Made by a program: the position numbers and the translations under genes. The notes under the pieces were generated by a model that saw only the letters and a program-made list of their open reading frames with translations, had not been told where the DNA came from and made no database searches. Below, one piece after another: positions 32,846 through 44,044 of a stretch of DNA of 64,000 nucleotides. Origin of the DNA: Ypsolopha sequella. Lineage: Eukaryota > Arthropoda > Insecta > Lepidoptera > Ypsolophidae. Location: NCBI GenBank assembly GCA_934047225.1, contig OW203998.1, positions 14,027,280 to 14,091,279 of the forward strand. Reading direction: 5' to 3'. Position 1 is the stretch's first letter, and every line of letters starts with the position of its first letter.

Positions 32846-32849
32846 AAAA

Positions 32850-33697
32850 CAATGATGGTTGATTGACGTATATTATGTGAAAAAAAAAACTTTTAAGAAT
32901 TAAGCTATGAGGATTGTTTTGCAGTTACACAATACTCATGTACGTACATAAAAAAGGATAAATTATGTTCTTACAAAGCCTGTGTCGTGCCAACTGCTAG
33001 CGATTCAAGATTTTTTTCTGCAATTCTTGGAGCAAAAGGTCGAAACCCTGAGAATTATAGGAATTCCGGGCAATTCACTAATACAACGTGACTTTTATTT
33101 ATCCAGCCAAATTTATACTGAAGACTCGGTAAGCTCTCAGTATCAGGGTGTATATGACCCTTTTTGGGATATACGGGAGTATTTTTTTTCGTGTCGTCCC
33201 CGAGTTAATTACACATGCGTTCCGGACAAAATCGCGTTAACCAAAATTTGCGTATAGCAGGGTATGATGAAATAACAACCCAAATAAGTAATTAAAGTGT
33301 TTTTATTGCAAAAATGAAACAGAACACTTTTGATGCGATTATTTCACTGTCTCAGTTTTCTAAAATTTTACTAAACATTATAAGCGGGGCAAATTAGAGA
33401 TAATTTAAAAAATCGCGTTATAGCGAATTCGCGTCGTTCGGGGTCGCGGGCTATACTGAGTTCAAAATTTCATTTTTCAAAATTATCATAAATTGTTAGC
33501 GATGGTCATAAAGCCTGTAGTATGATTTTGGCTGTATAAATGATTACACAATATGTTGAAATCGAAAAATAGGACCGATATAGATCTCGGTCTAGGATGT
33601 CTTGGTTTTGGAACAGCACGGAAGAGTTATAGAAGAGCTTTTATACGAGGTTTTGTATACGGTTGATGAATTAAGCAAAGAAGGCGTAATCAGATCA
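32850..33697. other. Non-coding stretch
   Basis: A 91-codon plus frame at 32982 has no known motif. No feature is supported. Confidence 0.4.
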
Positions 33698-33705
33698 ATT
33701 TAGAT

Positions 33706-34155
33706 CAGTGTTTCTTAACCTGTGGTCCGCGGACCCCTGGGGATCCCTGAGCATATGTATGGGGGTCCACAGCCTAATCTATGGATCATTTAACAATCTT
33801 AAATCCCTAAAAAAGTCTCGTAAATGCTACTGCTTACTGCTTTTCTCAACGACATACCTCTGTGAAAAGGCATTCTCTGCTCTTGTGTATACTAAAAACA
33901 AATACAGAAATAGATTAAAAGTGGAATCCGATTTGAGACTACAACTCAGTAGTAATATAAACCCATATATCACTAATTAAGTTGCAAAAAAGCAGCACCA
34001 ACCTTCTCATTAACATACTTTATATGAAAAAGTATATTTTTTTGTAATTTGTAGAACTAAAATAAACGGTCCGAAATTTATTGCTGCTTTTTTATTAAGG
34101 GGTCCTTAAAGTTGTGCTTGATTTCCTAAGGGGTCCGTGGACAAAAGAAACGCTG
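33706..34155 (+). mobile_element. 450-bp internally deleted hAT element with a dimerisation-domain remnant
   Basis: Ends CAGTGTTTCTTAACCTG and AAAAGAAACGCTG are inverted repeats, extended by GGTCCGCGGACCCCTGG and GGGGTCCGTGGAC. A perfect 8-bp duplication, ATTTAGAT, flanks it (33698-33705 and 34156-34163). Inside, the plus strand encodes STTYLCEKAFSALVYTKNKY followed by RNRLKVESDLRL, the C-terminal hAT dimerisation region of ZBED5-like transposases. The catalytic part is deleted, so it is non-autonomous. Confidence 0.9.
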
Positions 34156-34179
34156 ATTTAGATCAAATATACCTCTCTA

Positions 34180-34217
34180 CATATGCTCACCCTCTGGGAG
34201 ACAGGCTTGAGTGTAAA
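34180..34217 (+). repeat. RTE tail remnant
   Basis: CACCCTCTGGGAGACAGGCT followed by TGAGTGTAAA is the last 35 bp of the RTE tail seen at 18070-18105. Nothing upstream of it survives. Confidence 0.55.
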
Positions 34218-34277
34218 CATCTAAAAAGGACTAGTTAATTTTTTAGAAGAAATCCTAACAGCTTTATAGTTCACGTA

Positions 34278-34934
34278 AGGGATCATTCACAAATGACGTA
34301 ACACATAATTCTCAACATTTTGACCCACCCCCCCCCCCCCCGCCCCTCACCTAACAGGACCGTAACACATGGCCAGGACCCTTTTCGTTACGTACCGGGT
34401 GCTTTGTAAAAAGTTTTGAGCATAATTGATTTAACCCTTAATAAGGCTAGAGGAGTATTATTGCCACGTTATGTTTCGTGTTGTAAAAGGGCAATAGGAA
34501 AACTGTTTTCAATAATATCACTGTCAATTTTAATTTTAACATATAATTGAAATATATATTTTTTTATATTTATATATACGAGTATTTATATATATACCGA
34601 AATACCCAATACCACAAAAAGTGATGTTCCAAATGGGCAAGAGGAATTATTTTCCCACATGGTTAACCGAAAAAGTAAAAGTTCAAAAACGTATTTTCAG
34701 TATTTCTGTTGTCAATCTTATATTTCTATCATTGACATATTTGCCCTGAAAGTTTTTCGAACGTGCATAGTATTGCCATGCCTTATAAAAATTTTTAATT
34801 TTTTTAAATTCCTAGTGTAAACATGCAAAAATATGGCTATTTTAAAATCGTGACGTAATGCAAGCCTTGCCCCCACCCCCTGGTAGGACTCGCCCTCCCT
34901 CCAAATTGCGTTAATTTATTTGTGAACTGCCCCT
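34278..34934. mobile_element. About 660-bp MITE with TTCACAAAT ends
   Basis: The left end AGGGATCATTCACAAATGAC and the complement of the right end AGGGGCAGTTCACAAATAAA match over about 30 bp. A run of C at 34327-34341 and a C-rich block near 34865-34880 sit at similar distances from the two ends. The interior is AT-rich and non-coding. Confidence 0.65.
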
Positions 34935-35174
34935 AATCGCATGGTTCAAGGTTCCGAAACTTGTCAAATATCAGTTTTCGATAGCCTGCCCTAGTTATAT
35001 AGTCCGGTTGAATGCGGCGACATCGGCCCAATTTGTGGCTCTTTGTTGGGGCTCTATGTAAATAGATTACTGGGCAGGAAGCGCTGCCATTTTAGTGGTT
35101 TTAGCTCTTTCATACATACCGAATAAAGCTTTTATGGGAAATTACTTCATAACTCTTAGTAAATTTAATTTTAT

Positions 35175-35575
35175 AGGGCTGAAAATTGAGTTTCCTTCAA
35201 ATTCTCCATACAAAACGCCAATTTCATATGTAAGGACCTAATTTAAACCACAAACTTAAATAACAGATACAACACTTAAAATTAAAATTAAAAAATACTA
35301 AAATCTAAACTTTAATTAACTGGAAACAAGAAACTTAACTAAAAACTTAAATAACATTCAAAACCTAAAGATGACCTTAGTAAAAATTGTGTATTAGAAA
35401 TAAATAAATTAAGTCCAAATATTTAATACCTATAATTTTAGAAGAAAAACTATAAATAAAAAACTGGATCCAGATCGCTGTCCCTCGGTAGGGTGCCTAG
35501 AATGCTGGCTACATTACCCCTCTGAATGGCCAGACTTATTCTCTGGGCGAGGTAAGCGCCAGAAATATAAATATA
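35175..35575 (-). pseudogene. 3' end of a non-LTR retrotransposon
   Basis: Minus-strand codons ending at about 35467 read AQRISLAIQRGNVASILGT, then LPRDSDLDP and a stop, as in the C-terminus of lepidopteran non-LTR polymerases. About 290 bp of AT-rich sequence to the left on the same strand looks like its 3'UTR. The polymerase itself is missing: the copy breaks off at about 35575, next to a Penelope-like motif. Confidence 0.6.
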
Positions 35576-35599
35576 TAAATATAAACAAATAAATTAACC

Positions 35600-35665
35600 A
35601 TTTTAATAGCGCTTTATTTCGACCCTTCAGTGGCGTCGTCATCAGGCGAATATAAAAATACTCTA
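35600..35665 (-). mobile_element. Hammerhead-like motif, CTGATGA type
   Basis: The minus strand reads CCTGATGACGACGCCACTG then AAGGGTCGAAATAAAGCGCT. It contains both CTGATGA and GAAA halves with a short GAC/GTC stem between them, closest to the canonical hammerhead order among the copies here. No polymerase is attached. Confidence 0.55.
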
Positions 35666-35669
35666 TGAC

Positions 35670-36170
35670 ATATTATTATTTAAAGTTAAAAAATCACTCA
35701 CATCTATTGACATAAAACAAAATTGGAATCATGAGTCAGAGATTTTTTAAAGAAGCTTCTTTAAATTTCTTCTTTCTTCTTTAACTATATTTATATAAAA
35801 TACAATTCACTTAAATTAAAAAGATATTCATAATACCATACATTCATAATCATAAACCGGTAATTCATAAAAAAAAAATATTTATACATATTTTTTTAAA
35901 TCTTTTCAACATTTACAAACGGATTCGATACATTTAACACGACGTCTTTTTCCTAATTACGTAATTAGCATTAGTCCCTGAAAAATTAAAAACAGGGGAA
36001 AGAAGAAACGAAAAAAAATTATTTAGCATTGTCATCAAATAAAATTCCTATACAGTCTGTCGCTAAGGCGTCAACCACACAGAGGGCGTTCTGCGGTCCA
36101 AACAATAGAACGCGCTCTATTGCGGTCTCTGTATGTAAAGATCCAATGGTTAGGGAGCTAATAAATCATT
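35670..36170. other. AT-rich non-coding stretch
   Basis: Apart from low-complexity TTCTTCTTTAAA repeats near 35750-35785, no structure was found. Confidence 0.5.
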
Positions 36171-36174
36171 AAAA

Positions 36175-36466
36175 ATTTGCCCATGTTTTATATCAATAGG
36201 GATTAAAATTCAGGTCAAAACAAATCGATTTGGTCCAGTCACTTACGGTCCTATGGCGCTGCGTTTTTGGGCTAGAGCGCTTCAAACTTGTATTAAAAAA
36301 TAGGTTCCAAATAATTTGAAATCGTCTGCTTCCTTGGCTGATAGTCATGAATAAAAACCATGAAGCAAACATCCAGGCCTTTGCGTTATGACGCGACGTA
36401 GTTGTAAAAATGTAAAAAGTGACTGGACCAAATCGATTTGTTTTGACCTGAACTTTGAGCAAATCT
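36175..36466. mobile_element. MITE with CAAATCGATTTG arms
   Basis: TCAGGTCAAAACAAATCGAT (36209 on, continuing TTGGTCCAGTCACTT) is repeated inverted at about 36415-36453. The pairing extends weakly to ATTTGCCC at 36175 and GAGCAAAT at about 36457. The interior of about 170 bp is GC-richer but not coding on either strand. Confidence 0.7.
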
Positions 36467-37845
36467 TATACCAAAATGCTCGCCAGCATCCTAACTACAA
36501 GCCTTGTCGCATCGATATATTACATTACCACAGTAATTTATATATTCAACTGTGACATTACATTGCATTACATTACAGTGACCATGGGACGCAGAACGCG
36601 TCTGTGTGTTCGGCGCTGAAAGGGTTTAAATTCAAACAACACAATATTTGATTTGTCACCGAAGTTTTTGGAATTTGCTGTAGGGAGTTTATTAATGACT
36701 TTGGTTTATTGAAAGTTGAAAACGGGGCTTCAAAGTTTTGTAATGGCTGAAATTGATGAAGCCTGAATGTCATAATAAAGGTTTTACAAAATGGTAATTT
36801 GAGACCTTTGGTTATAGAAACCATATGGCTGAGAGCTGGACAAGGTTGGAGAATCCAAGCGTTTTTATAAAAAAAATAAGCTTTTTTTAAATTTCGATGT
36901 GTTATTTTTGTCTGTTGTTGGAATGAATATATCAATTTAGGTAATTTCAGTATACAATATTTCTTGCTTTTAAACCAATTTTATAAGTGTTTTAGATTTT
37001 ACAGGAAGTGACGTCATCTTATTAGGTTACATGGTCAGATCCTTCAAGAAAAGGATAGTAAGAAATATGTCTTTGGAAATGTGTGGTGATGAACAACTTC
37101 AAGTGTGGTCCTTTTTCCTTTGGCTCATAAAACAACCTTTTTACGATATCCATACTTCCTACATCTGTTTCTTTTTGCATTTAGTTTTAACAAATTAAAT
37201 TTATTAAAGATTAAAAACTAATGTTATAGCAAAATACCGTTGTAAAAACACATATATTGCTCTTCCAAAATTGTCACGACTATAATACAATTTTTCACAT
37301 TTTCCCGGCAGACATATATATTAATCTATATAAAGTAAGGCTGTGCTTTACTTTAAATTAGCAACATGATACAACTATTGTTTTTCAGTAACAAATAATA
37401 CTTGAAAAACCTTAATCCAACACAAAACATAAAACATGTCTGTACATACAATAGGTAGACGATATGTTTTTTATTTTTTATTTTTTGCTGGGAATCATTT
37501 AGACGACGGAAACTCATTTGTTTTGGTAACAATGAAAAATTGAAAATATTAAAAAATAAACAAAAATTTTCGCCGGTTTGAAAGTCCGTCCGAGCTTGGA
37601 GAGATCTAATTAGTAATAATTCGTAATGATGTGGGTCGTGACAACCGGGTTCTTCGGAAGAGCATATCCATGCTTATACAATGTATTGAAAGGTCTATAT
37701 TTAGCAGGTTGGAATGGCGAGGATCACCATATTCAGCCCTAGTGTCATATTGCAGGAAACATTTGTCATGTGCTGACAACATTGTACTGCTGTCTCGAGA
37801 TAGTGCGTTTCGCGAAGACGTGTTCCAGATGGGGAGTATGCAAGT
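36467..37845. other. Non-coding stretch
   Basis: A 120-codon minus frame (36573-36935) and a 94-codon plus frame (37631-37915) have no recognisable domain and no splice context. I found no repeat structure. Confidence 0.4.
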
Positions 37846-37849
37846 AAGT

Positions 37850-38115
37850 ATACAGGTTACTATCTGTCTCTGCCTGTCTGCTCAATCTGTCATCCATCTG
37901 TCAAATCAGTCATAAGCAAATTATTATAAATTTATCTTGATAGCAAATGACACATTTCTAAACAGCCATTTTTCAAGTGACGTCACACGAAGGCAAATGG
38001 AAGTTGCAGCTTTTTCGTAAAAATATTCATCAGCATGAGGATTTTTAGACCACAAGTTCGAAAATACGGCTTATTAAACCTAAATCTCGAAATGATTTTC
38101 GAATACGAATACGAT
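37850..38115 (+). repeat. Dispersed repeat F, copy 2
   Basis: Same order as copy 3: CATCCATCTGTCAAATCAGT, TTATCTTGATAGCAAA, TTTTTCAAGTGACGTCA, AGGCAAATGGAAGTTGCAGC and AAACCTAAATCTCGAAATG. It contains one perfect TGACGTCA (37978-37985). Non-coding. Confidence 0.75.
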
Positions 38116-38417
38116 TTTAATTGTCAAACTGGCTAATTTGCTTTTAGGCTTTTAAGCTATCAAATAAATACGATTTTCTTAAATAACTGCACCTAAGATT
38201 CCAAATACGCTCATGAATTAAACCAAAAATAAATCAAGAAATAAAATACTTCCTATTTGATTGTTCCATATATTTAGACGAAATCTGTTAAAAAGTATAT
38301 AATATGTAGGTACTTAGGCAGGCTTTATTGGACTTTCACTGTGACGTCATCAAAGATTGGCTTATTTCACTTGAGTTTCTACAACAGTATCTTTTTGCAA
38401 AATTGTAGACTCCGAAG

Positions 38418-38844
38418 CTTCACCTACACTAATATTATCTTCATCTACACTAATATTATCTTCATCTACACTAATATTATAGAGAGGAAAGTTTTGTATT
38501 TTTGTATGTTTGTATCGAATAATCTCAAAAACTACTGGACCGATTTCAAAAATTCTTTCACTATTAGAATGCTAAATTGTCCCTGAGTAACATAGGCTAT
38601 ATTTATTTAGGGATCTATATTAAAACTTCAATAATGTAACACAACCCAAGGTGTAAAAAAATTTGCCATAAAATGTCTTTCATCGCACGACGCGCTGCGG
38701 AAAAAATGTTCTAGAACATATCACGCGATACCATCTGTCCAACTATTGTAGTTATGTCAACTACTTATGTCCTGCATAAAGATACATTTACTCTACGTTT
38801 ATCTCAAAATGTTAAAAAATAAATGTCCACCCGAGGCCGCTAGT
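38418..38844 (+). mobile_element. Helitron with a triplicated 5' terminus
   Basis: The 5' sequence TCTACACTAATATTAT occurs three times at a 21-22 bp period (38423-38481). The common Helitron 5' body follows: CAAAAACTACTGGACCGATT, TTCTTTCACTATTAGAA and CCCTGAGTAACATAGGCTAT. The 3' end is CGAGGCCGCTAG at about 38832-38843. About 430 bp, non-autonomous. Helitrons move by rolling-circle replication and insert at AT; here T follows CTAG. Confidence 0.75.
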
Positions 38845-39755
38845 TATATAATATAAGGGTTTCCGCTTGAAGACGGAACCCAGGAACTGACAGTATAAGA
38901 AAATAAATATAAAATAAACCATTTTTAATCTTATACTAATTTACCTTTTTGTAGCTACGTGTTTTAATTTCAACCGTTTGTTTATTATGAGGAAATTTAC
39001 GTATAAAGGCAAAGGTTTTTAGCTCCTCCGCAGCTGGAAATGAAATGCTATAATTATTATGTGTAACGCTATCCCTGGCTTAATAATTCCAAAATGTACG
39101 GTAAAATAATTTTATTCAAAAGCTTTTCCATTATGCTTTCACCTTTTAACTTTTCTTGTCTTACAAAAGGCGCATTTTGACATCACGTTCGCAGCGAACA
39201 GCGTGATTCGTGTCAAACATCGAGTCAATCAAAATGCAAAGATTTGACAGCCTTTTAGAGCGCTATCTCGCGAGTCGCGATCTACGCGTGACCTCTTAAA
39301 ATATGCGCGCAAGGACGTGTGGAAAGAATATCTACGTAACTCGTGTAGGTGTGTTCACAGTGGGCGAACCTAGCACATATGCAAAGATCACTAGGACAAA
39401 GACGTGGGTGATGATCAGCAGTAAGGCAGATTTGGGAATACAAAATAAAATGTAGTTTTGAATGCTGTCCATTATAGCACAATAAAATACAGCCTGTGTA
39501 TGTATACCTACCTAGCTACCTACATATTGTGCCCGAAGTACGGAAGGTAACCTCATTTCAATATGTATATTCGATGGAAAATGGGTGTAGAAACGTTTGA
39601 CAGTTTAGTTTACACCTGAAATATGTTTGTTTGATACGCCTTTGAAGATAGTTGTGACATACGTATCTGTATAACACGAAATGCCAGTAGTATCATTTCT
39701 AGCATGTTTTCATGAAAAAATCTAGTTTCCATTGGTAAGTTTTAGATATTTTTAG
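38845..39755. other. Non-coding stretch
   Basis: No gene is supported. A GC-richer part at 39180-39300 has no acceptable frame. Confidence 0.45.
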
Positions 39756-39756
39756 G

Positions 39757-40040
39757 GTTCCGTACCTCAATATGAAAAACGGAACCCCTGAAGGATCACT
39801 TTGTTGTCCGTATGTATGTCTGTCTTGGGTCGGGTCTTGCCCTTTTGCTCGGGCCCGTATAGATATCAAGTTCAAACTGATACCTCCTACAGAAGTCTAT
39901 GGCCTCATGGTGCTGTAAAAAAATCAGTCTTCTAACTCGACGAGAAAAAAGTTATTGCACTAATACATAATCAATGTTTATAGGGTCCGTAACTGTATTG
40001 TGTGAGCCTTTTGTGCGCGAGTCCAACTCGCATTTGGACG
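39757..40040. mobile_element. GGCCAAGTGCG/GGGTTCCG family member, inverted
   Basis: It starts TTTTTAGGGTTCCGTACCTC and ends TTGTGCGCGAGTCCAACTCG followed by CATTTGG, the complement of the CCAAGTGCGAGTTGGAC terminus. About 280 bp with a GTATGTATGTCTGTCTT tract near the left end. Non-coding. Confidence 0.7.
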
Positions 40041-40481
40041 ATTCTTTTTCTTGCCCTTATGCTCGGTGTGAATGCACCACGATATTGTGTAACGTTTCGT
40101 ATTGTTATTCCGTGGTTGCAGCAGAGGTTGTGTTCTTTTATTTTTTACTAAAGCATACATACTCTCTTGTGATGATTCTCTGTTTATTTATCTAAAGGCA
40201 TTCGCATCTGTTTATATACAACATAGTTTCGTATTTGTTTTGGTTTGATTAACGGCCACGTTAGAACGTCTTCTCTCTAATTGTGTTACTGTTGTGCAAC
40301 CAGAGAAACGACTAGTAAACTGAGCAAGAATGTAGCTACAACTAATATTTACAGTCATAGTTACATTACAACTACACTTAAAATTACCGGAATTTAATTA
40401 ATTTTGACATTCCAGGTATATTCTTCCCAGATATAATAAACCGTAGCCTTTTCTAATTTCATTAACTTCTATAACTCTTAA
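40041..40481. other. Non-coding stretch
   Basis: No feature was recognised. Confidence 0.45.
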
Positions 40482-40898
40482 TTAAGGCGATATGCGAAAA
40501 AAATACGGGTGTTTCTTTTCTGCGTATTTCATGAAATACACGGAAAATTATAATCAGTTTCTGGTAAATGCATCTTGACTTTATAATCTAGGGATTTGAA
40601 ATTGGAAAACATGTTTGGATAAATTTTCCTCGATAGAAATAATTGTTGAAATAAGGTCTTTAAACACACCTTGTCTCCTCGTTTGACGAATAGGAACCAT
40701 GTACAGAACTCAAACATATTTTATTAGGTGTGTTTTTTTAGAGATTTGATATTTGAAATTTTGCTAGCTATTTTAGTTTTTATATAAAAATTATAAAACT
40801 AAAATTTTTTGCTTTCGCCCAGAATCCGCCCCTCTCGCACTGCGCGATTTTTCGCTTGGAGTGACAATGCCAAAAATAAAATTCGCATAGCCTCTTAA
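40482..40898. mobile_element. TTAA-flanked MITE, copy 3
   Basis: TTAA at 40482-40485 and 40895-40898 bounds inverted ends TTAAGGCGATATGCGAAAAA and ATTCGCATAGCCTCTTAA. It is the full-length inverted partner of 6507-6931. The overlapping minus-strand open frames have no known domain and should be ignored. Confidence 0.8.
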
Positions 40899-41122
40899 GC
40901 GACTCAAAATCCACCAGTACCTTGTCAGGGACACCGCCAGTTTCTTTATAACTGATAAGACGGAAGCGCTCAACGCAGTGTATTATGCTTTGCAGAAGGC
41001 CCAAAAAGAACAAAAGACGCTAAAATCATTTGGCCTATCACTTTTTGTCTAGCCGACTATGTCCAACAAAACAGCAACTGAATATGCACTTGCTTGTTAT
41101 TATTTTTTCTAACTCTCCGAAC

Positions 41123-41358
41123 CTGCGGGCCTATTATGTATCTCTAGTTGCCTTCTGTACGGGGTGCCTATCATCAAAAACATAGATATACCATCGAATT
41201 CCGATTTCCCAAGGATATGTTCGCACTAGAAGTGACGACACAGTTCGTTAATAGTTCAATACCCACTAAAGGCAATTTTGAAATTTCAGTTTTTATCTAT
41301 GTTTTTGATGATAGGCACCTAGTACAGTTGGCAACTAAAGATACAGAATAGGGGGGCT
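41123..41358. mobile_element. Foldback MITE family D, copy 2
   Basis: It begins CCTGCGGGCCTATTATGTAT and ends ACAGAATAGGGGGGCTGG. Arms of about 60 bp pair through GGTGCCTATCATCAAAAACA and its complement. It is inverted relative to 14751-14971 and better preserved. Confidence 0.8.
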
Positions 41359-41511
41359 GGCCATCGTCGGTCCTCTAAACCGAGGCTGCAAGCAATAAAA
41401 CCATTAAAATTCCCAGAATCAAGCAAATGCGACATACCCTTTTTTGTCTTCTTAACTTCTGAACGAGATACGGAAATGGGTATGCACTCACACAACTTCA
41501 AACAAGTAGAA

Positions 41512-41547
41512 ACCATAGACGAATACTTGTATTTATTCGTCTATGGT
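41512..41547. repeat. Perfect short hairpin
   Basis: ACCATAGACGAATA and TATTCGTCTATGGT pair around an 8-base loop. The function is unknown; it is not followed by a T-run that would suggest a terminator. Confidence 0.6.
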
Positions 41548-41649
41548 AGAAACAATACTCAGTGGAATTCTATTGAGGAATGGGTGCGAAACAAAGTAAA
41601 ATAGAAATTAATGTGGAATTAGACGCATGATATGAACATACCAAACATC

Positions 41650-41830
41650 GGGGCCTGGAGTCGTAGAGTTCCCCGAGACCCCGACATAAGCTCGATGAAG
41701 CAGCCGACAGAAACGACACAGAAATAACGTTCATATCAGCGTGCATTGCATAGTGGCTGTTACGACACTCGCTGCGTCCTTGATAGGGCGAAATAGGAGA
41801 AAATAATAATTTTCACATGGACGTGATTGT
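41650..41830 (+). repeat. Dispersed repeat E, copy 2
   Basis: Shares AGAAATAACGTTCA, ATTGCATAGTGGCTGTTAC and AATAGGAGAAAATAATAATT with 25900-26080. Non-coding; the ends are not defined. Confidence 0.5.
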
Positions 41831-42840
41831 TTGATTGAATAATCCTAAATGTTATGTTTATAGCTATCAAGTTTGTCAATCACTCAAAGCACAAATAAAT
41901 TAAATGGACCAAGCCACTTAGGAGCAGTAGGGAATTCATGCCAAAAAAACACGGCATGGCAGTAACGGCAACATAGCAACCACGCACACACCCACACACT
42001 CGCAGCAACCTGACCTACAGTATTCTGGTATCTGTGTCTACAGGAAATCTCAAAACCTAATATAAACTAATAAGAGTCACGCTCCAATAAGAAAAATCAG
42101 ACTTATCAAAACACGATTTTAGCAGCCAAAAATCGAGAACGCAGCTTACTCAACCCTCGGCGTCGCGTTAGCCCAGTCAAAAGATTCATCACCCATCTAT
42201 GGTCCGCGGAACCTACGTGAACGAAGCTCGGCCTACGGCCTCGCAGGATCTACGTCATAAGAGCGCGGCCTGCGGCTCGCGGCCTCGTGATATCCAAGTG
42301 ATCCGAGCTCGCTGATGCGTCGTCGTCGCGAAAAGATGCCCACCCACAAATAAATATTACCCGTCTCTCCACAAACCCAAGGCATACTATAATATGCATA
42401 TCCGGCACCCTCTATCCTCTCCATATCCCAAGGGCACGTCTTTCCTACCATTACAGTGCCCCCCGGTCTACTCTTGGATATGCAATGGTTCCTGTAGTCC
42501 CATAAAACATGAAGCTAGTGTAAATCTTTAGTCAAGCCACGCTCTGGGATCTGTGCATTTCATTCATTCATTCTACGTGTGTGTCCAAACCTTTTTCTAT
42601 TATAGTCACTACATCTTTAAAATTAAATACAACTTTGGGACCCCCTCGAAGGCAAAAGACACGCTACATATCTCGCAGCAAGTCTTAGTTTTTCGTGTCC
42701 GAATAATAAGAATTCCCATAGTTAGCTCAAGTTTTTTTTTTTCAAAGAATATACGCCATTTTAGGACATAGTTTTCATTATATTGGTATATAAATTAACC
42801 ATTATCTTTTTATGATTTTTTAAAGAACTGTCCGATATAA
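41831..42840. other. Non-coding stretch with a GC-rich part
   Basis: At 42120-42480 the sequence is GC-richer, with CGGCCTACGGCCTCG and GCGGCCTGCGGCTCGCGGCC repeats. The segment ends ACCATTACAGTGCCCCCCGG. It might be the 3' part of an LTR, but no matching second copy, primer site or coding region supports that. Confidence 0.35.
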
Positions 42841-42844
42841 CGTC

Positions 42845-43150
42845 ACTTGAGAATTTTAGACATTGTACGGATTGTGATGGGTGATTGCTTATAAAAAAAA
42901 GTGGTCTGTCTCTGTCTGTCTACTCATCTGTCATCCATCTGTCAAATCAGTCGGAAGCAAATTGTTATAAATTTATCTTGATAGCAAAGGACACATTTTT
43001 AAAAATTTCTCAAAACAGCCATTTCTCAAGTGACGTCAAACGAAGGCAAATGGAAGTTACAGCTTTTCGTAAAAATATTTTACATCATGAGATTTTTTAG
43101 ACCAAAAGTTTATTAAACCTAAATCTCGAAATGGTTTTCGAATTAACACA
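42845..43150 (+). repeat. Dispersed repeat F, copy 3
   Basis: The longest copy of repeat F, with CATCTGTCATCCATCTGTCA, the paired AAATTTATCTTGATAGCAAA, CAAGTGACGTCA (43029-43040) and AACCTAAATCTCGAAATGG. The left part has the complement GTCACTTGAGAA, giving partly inverted ends. Confidence 0.75.
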
Positions 43151-43261
43151 CCTTAACATTATTTAATCTATGCCAATTACAAGTACAACTGTGAGAACGC
43201 TCTGTAACAAGAATCCGAGCCACGATCTGGACTGCGATCTATCGTTTTAGAGCTGACATAC

Positions 43262-43477
43262 TAAATTATTATTACATGCGGCTTGAACACTCACGTGTGA
43301 TTGTTGTTGACTATATGCCAACCGTTTCACCGATACAACGATGGTGAACGCCGCGGCGCGTCGTCGTCCTAAGAACGACACTCGCCTTGATAATGCCGAA
43401 ATTGTATCGGTGAAACTGTTGGCATATAGTCAACAACAATCACACGTGAGTGTTCAAGCCGTATGTAATAATAGTTT
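43262..43477. mobile_element. Foldback MITE with 65-bp arms
   Basis: TATTATTACATGCGGCTTGA on the left and its near-perfect complement on the right extend to CGTTTCACCGATACAA. The 75-bp centre is GC-rich (GAACGCCGCGGCGCGTCGTC). Non-coding. Confidence 0.8.
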
Positions 43478-43499
43478 TAGTCATACTTAGAATTTAAAG

Positions 43500-44035
43500 A
43501 GTTTTGTCACTCAATTGAAATAATCACCACCATCTCGTACTACTGCTTCAAAAATGTCTTGAGAAAAGTCGCTTTACTCAGTTGCTTACTTCACAAAGTT
43601 ACATTGAACGCTCGCTCTATCAAATTAATAACAACTGAAGTGTCGTAGAATGGCTACTAGTGGATTGTTGTTAGAAACAAGCACGTGGCATAGTAAACCG
43701 TTTGTAAACTCTATAAATAGGCCAGTCGACTACTAGACGTCGTCGCCCTACTCTACCATTGGACAGGCTTATCTGTATATTTTAAACGATATACAAAGAT
43801 TATATTTCCATTGCGATAAAGACGAGTTTTGTACCGTTTGTGAATCGACATTGTGGAGGCAAAAGCAATATTAAAATTTTATTATTTTTTCGTTCGGAAT
43901 TATATAAAATATTGATATAATGTGTGATTGTCGGCACTTGGTGGTCCTTTCGAGTACATCTTTGTTGAAATTGAACACTTGAAATGTGGATGACAAAATG
44001 TTTAATTTCCAACAAAGTTTGTATAAAAAATTTAC
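43500..44035. promoter_or_regulatory. Non-coding stretch with a TATA-box-like site
   Basis: CTCTATAAATAGGCC at about 43708-43722 is a good TATA-box match in a GC-mixed setting, with ATTGGACAGG downstream. No open frame follows, so it may be a relic promoter from a retroelement LTR. Nothing else was found. Confidence 0.3.
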
Positions 44036-44044
44036 GCCACCTGC

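Noticed and set aside
36573..36935. A 120-residue minus-strand open frame
   Set aside because: No domain, splice context or codon bias; the length is compatible with chance in a 64-kb window.
42120..42480. A coding exon or LTR in the GC-rich block
   Set aside because: No splice-bounded frame, no repeat partner and no primer-binding site could be defended.
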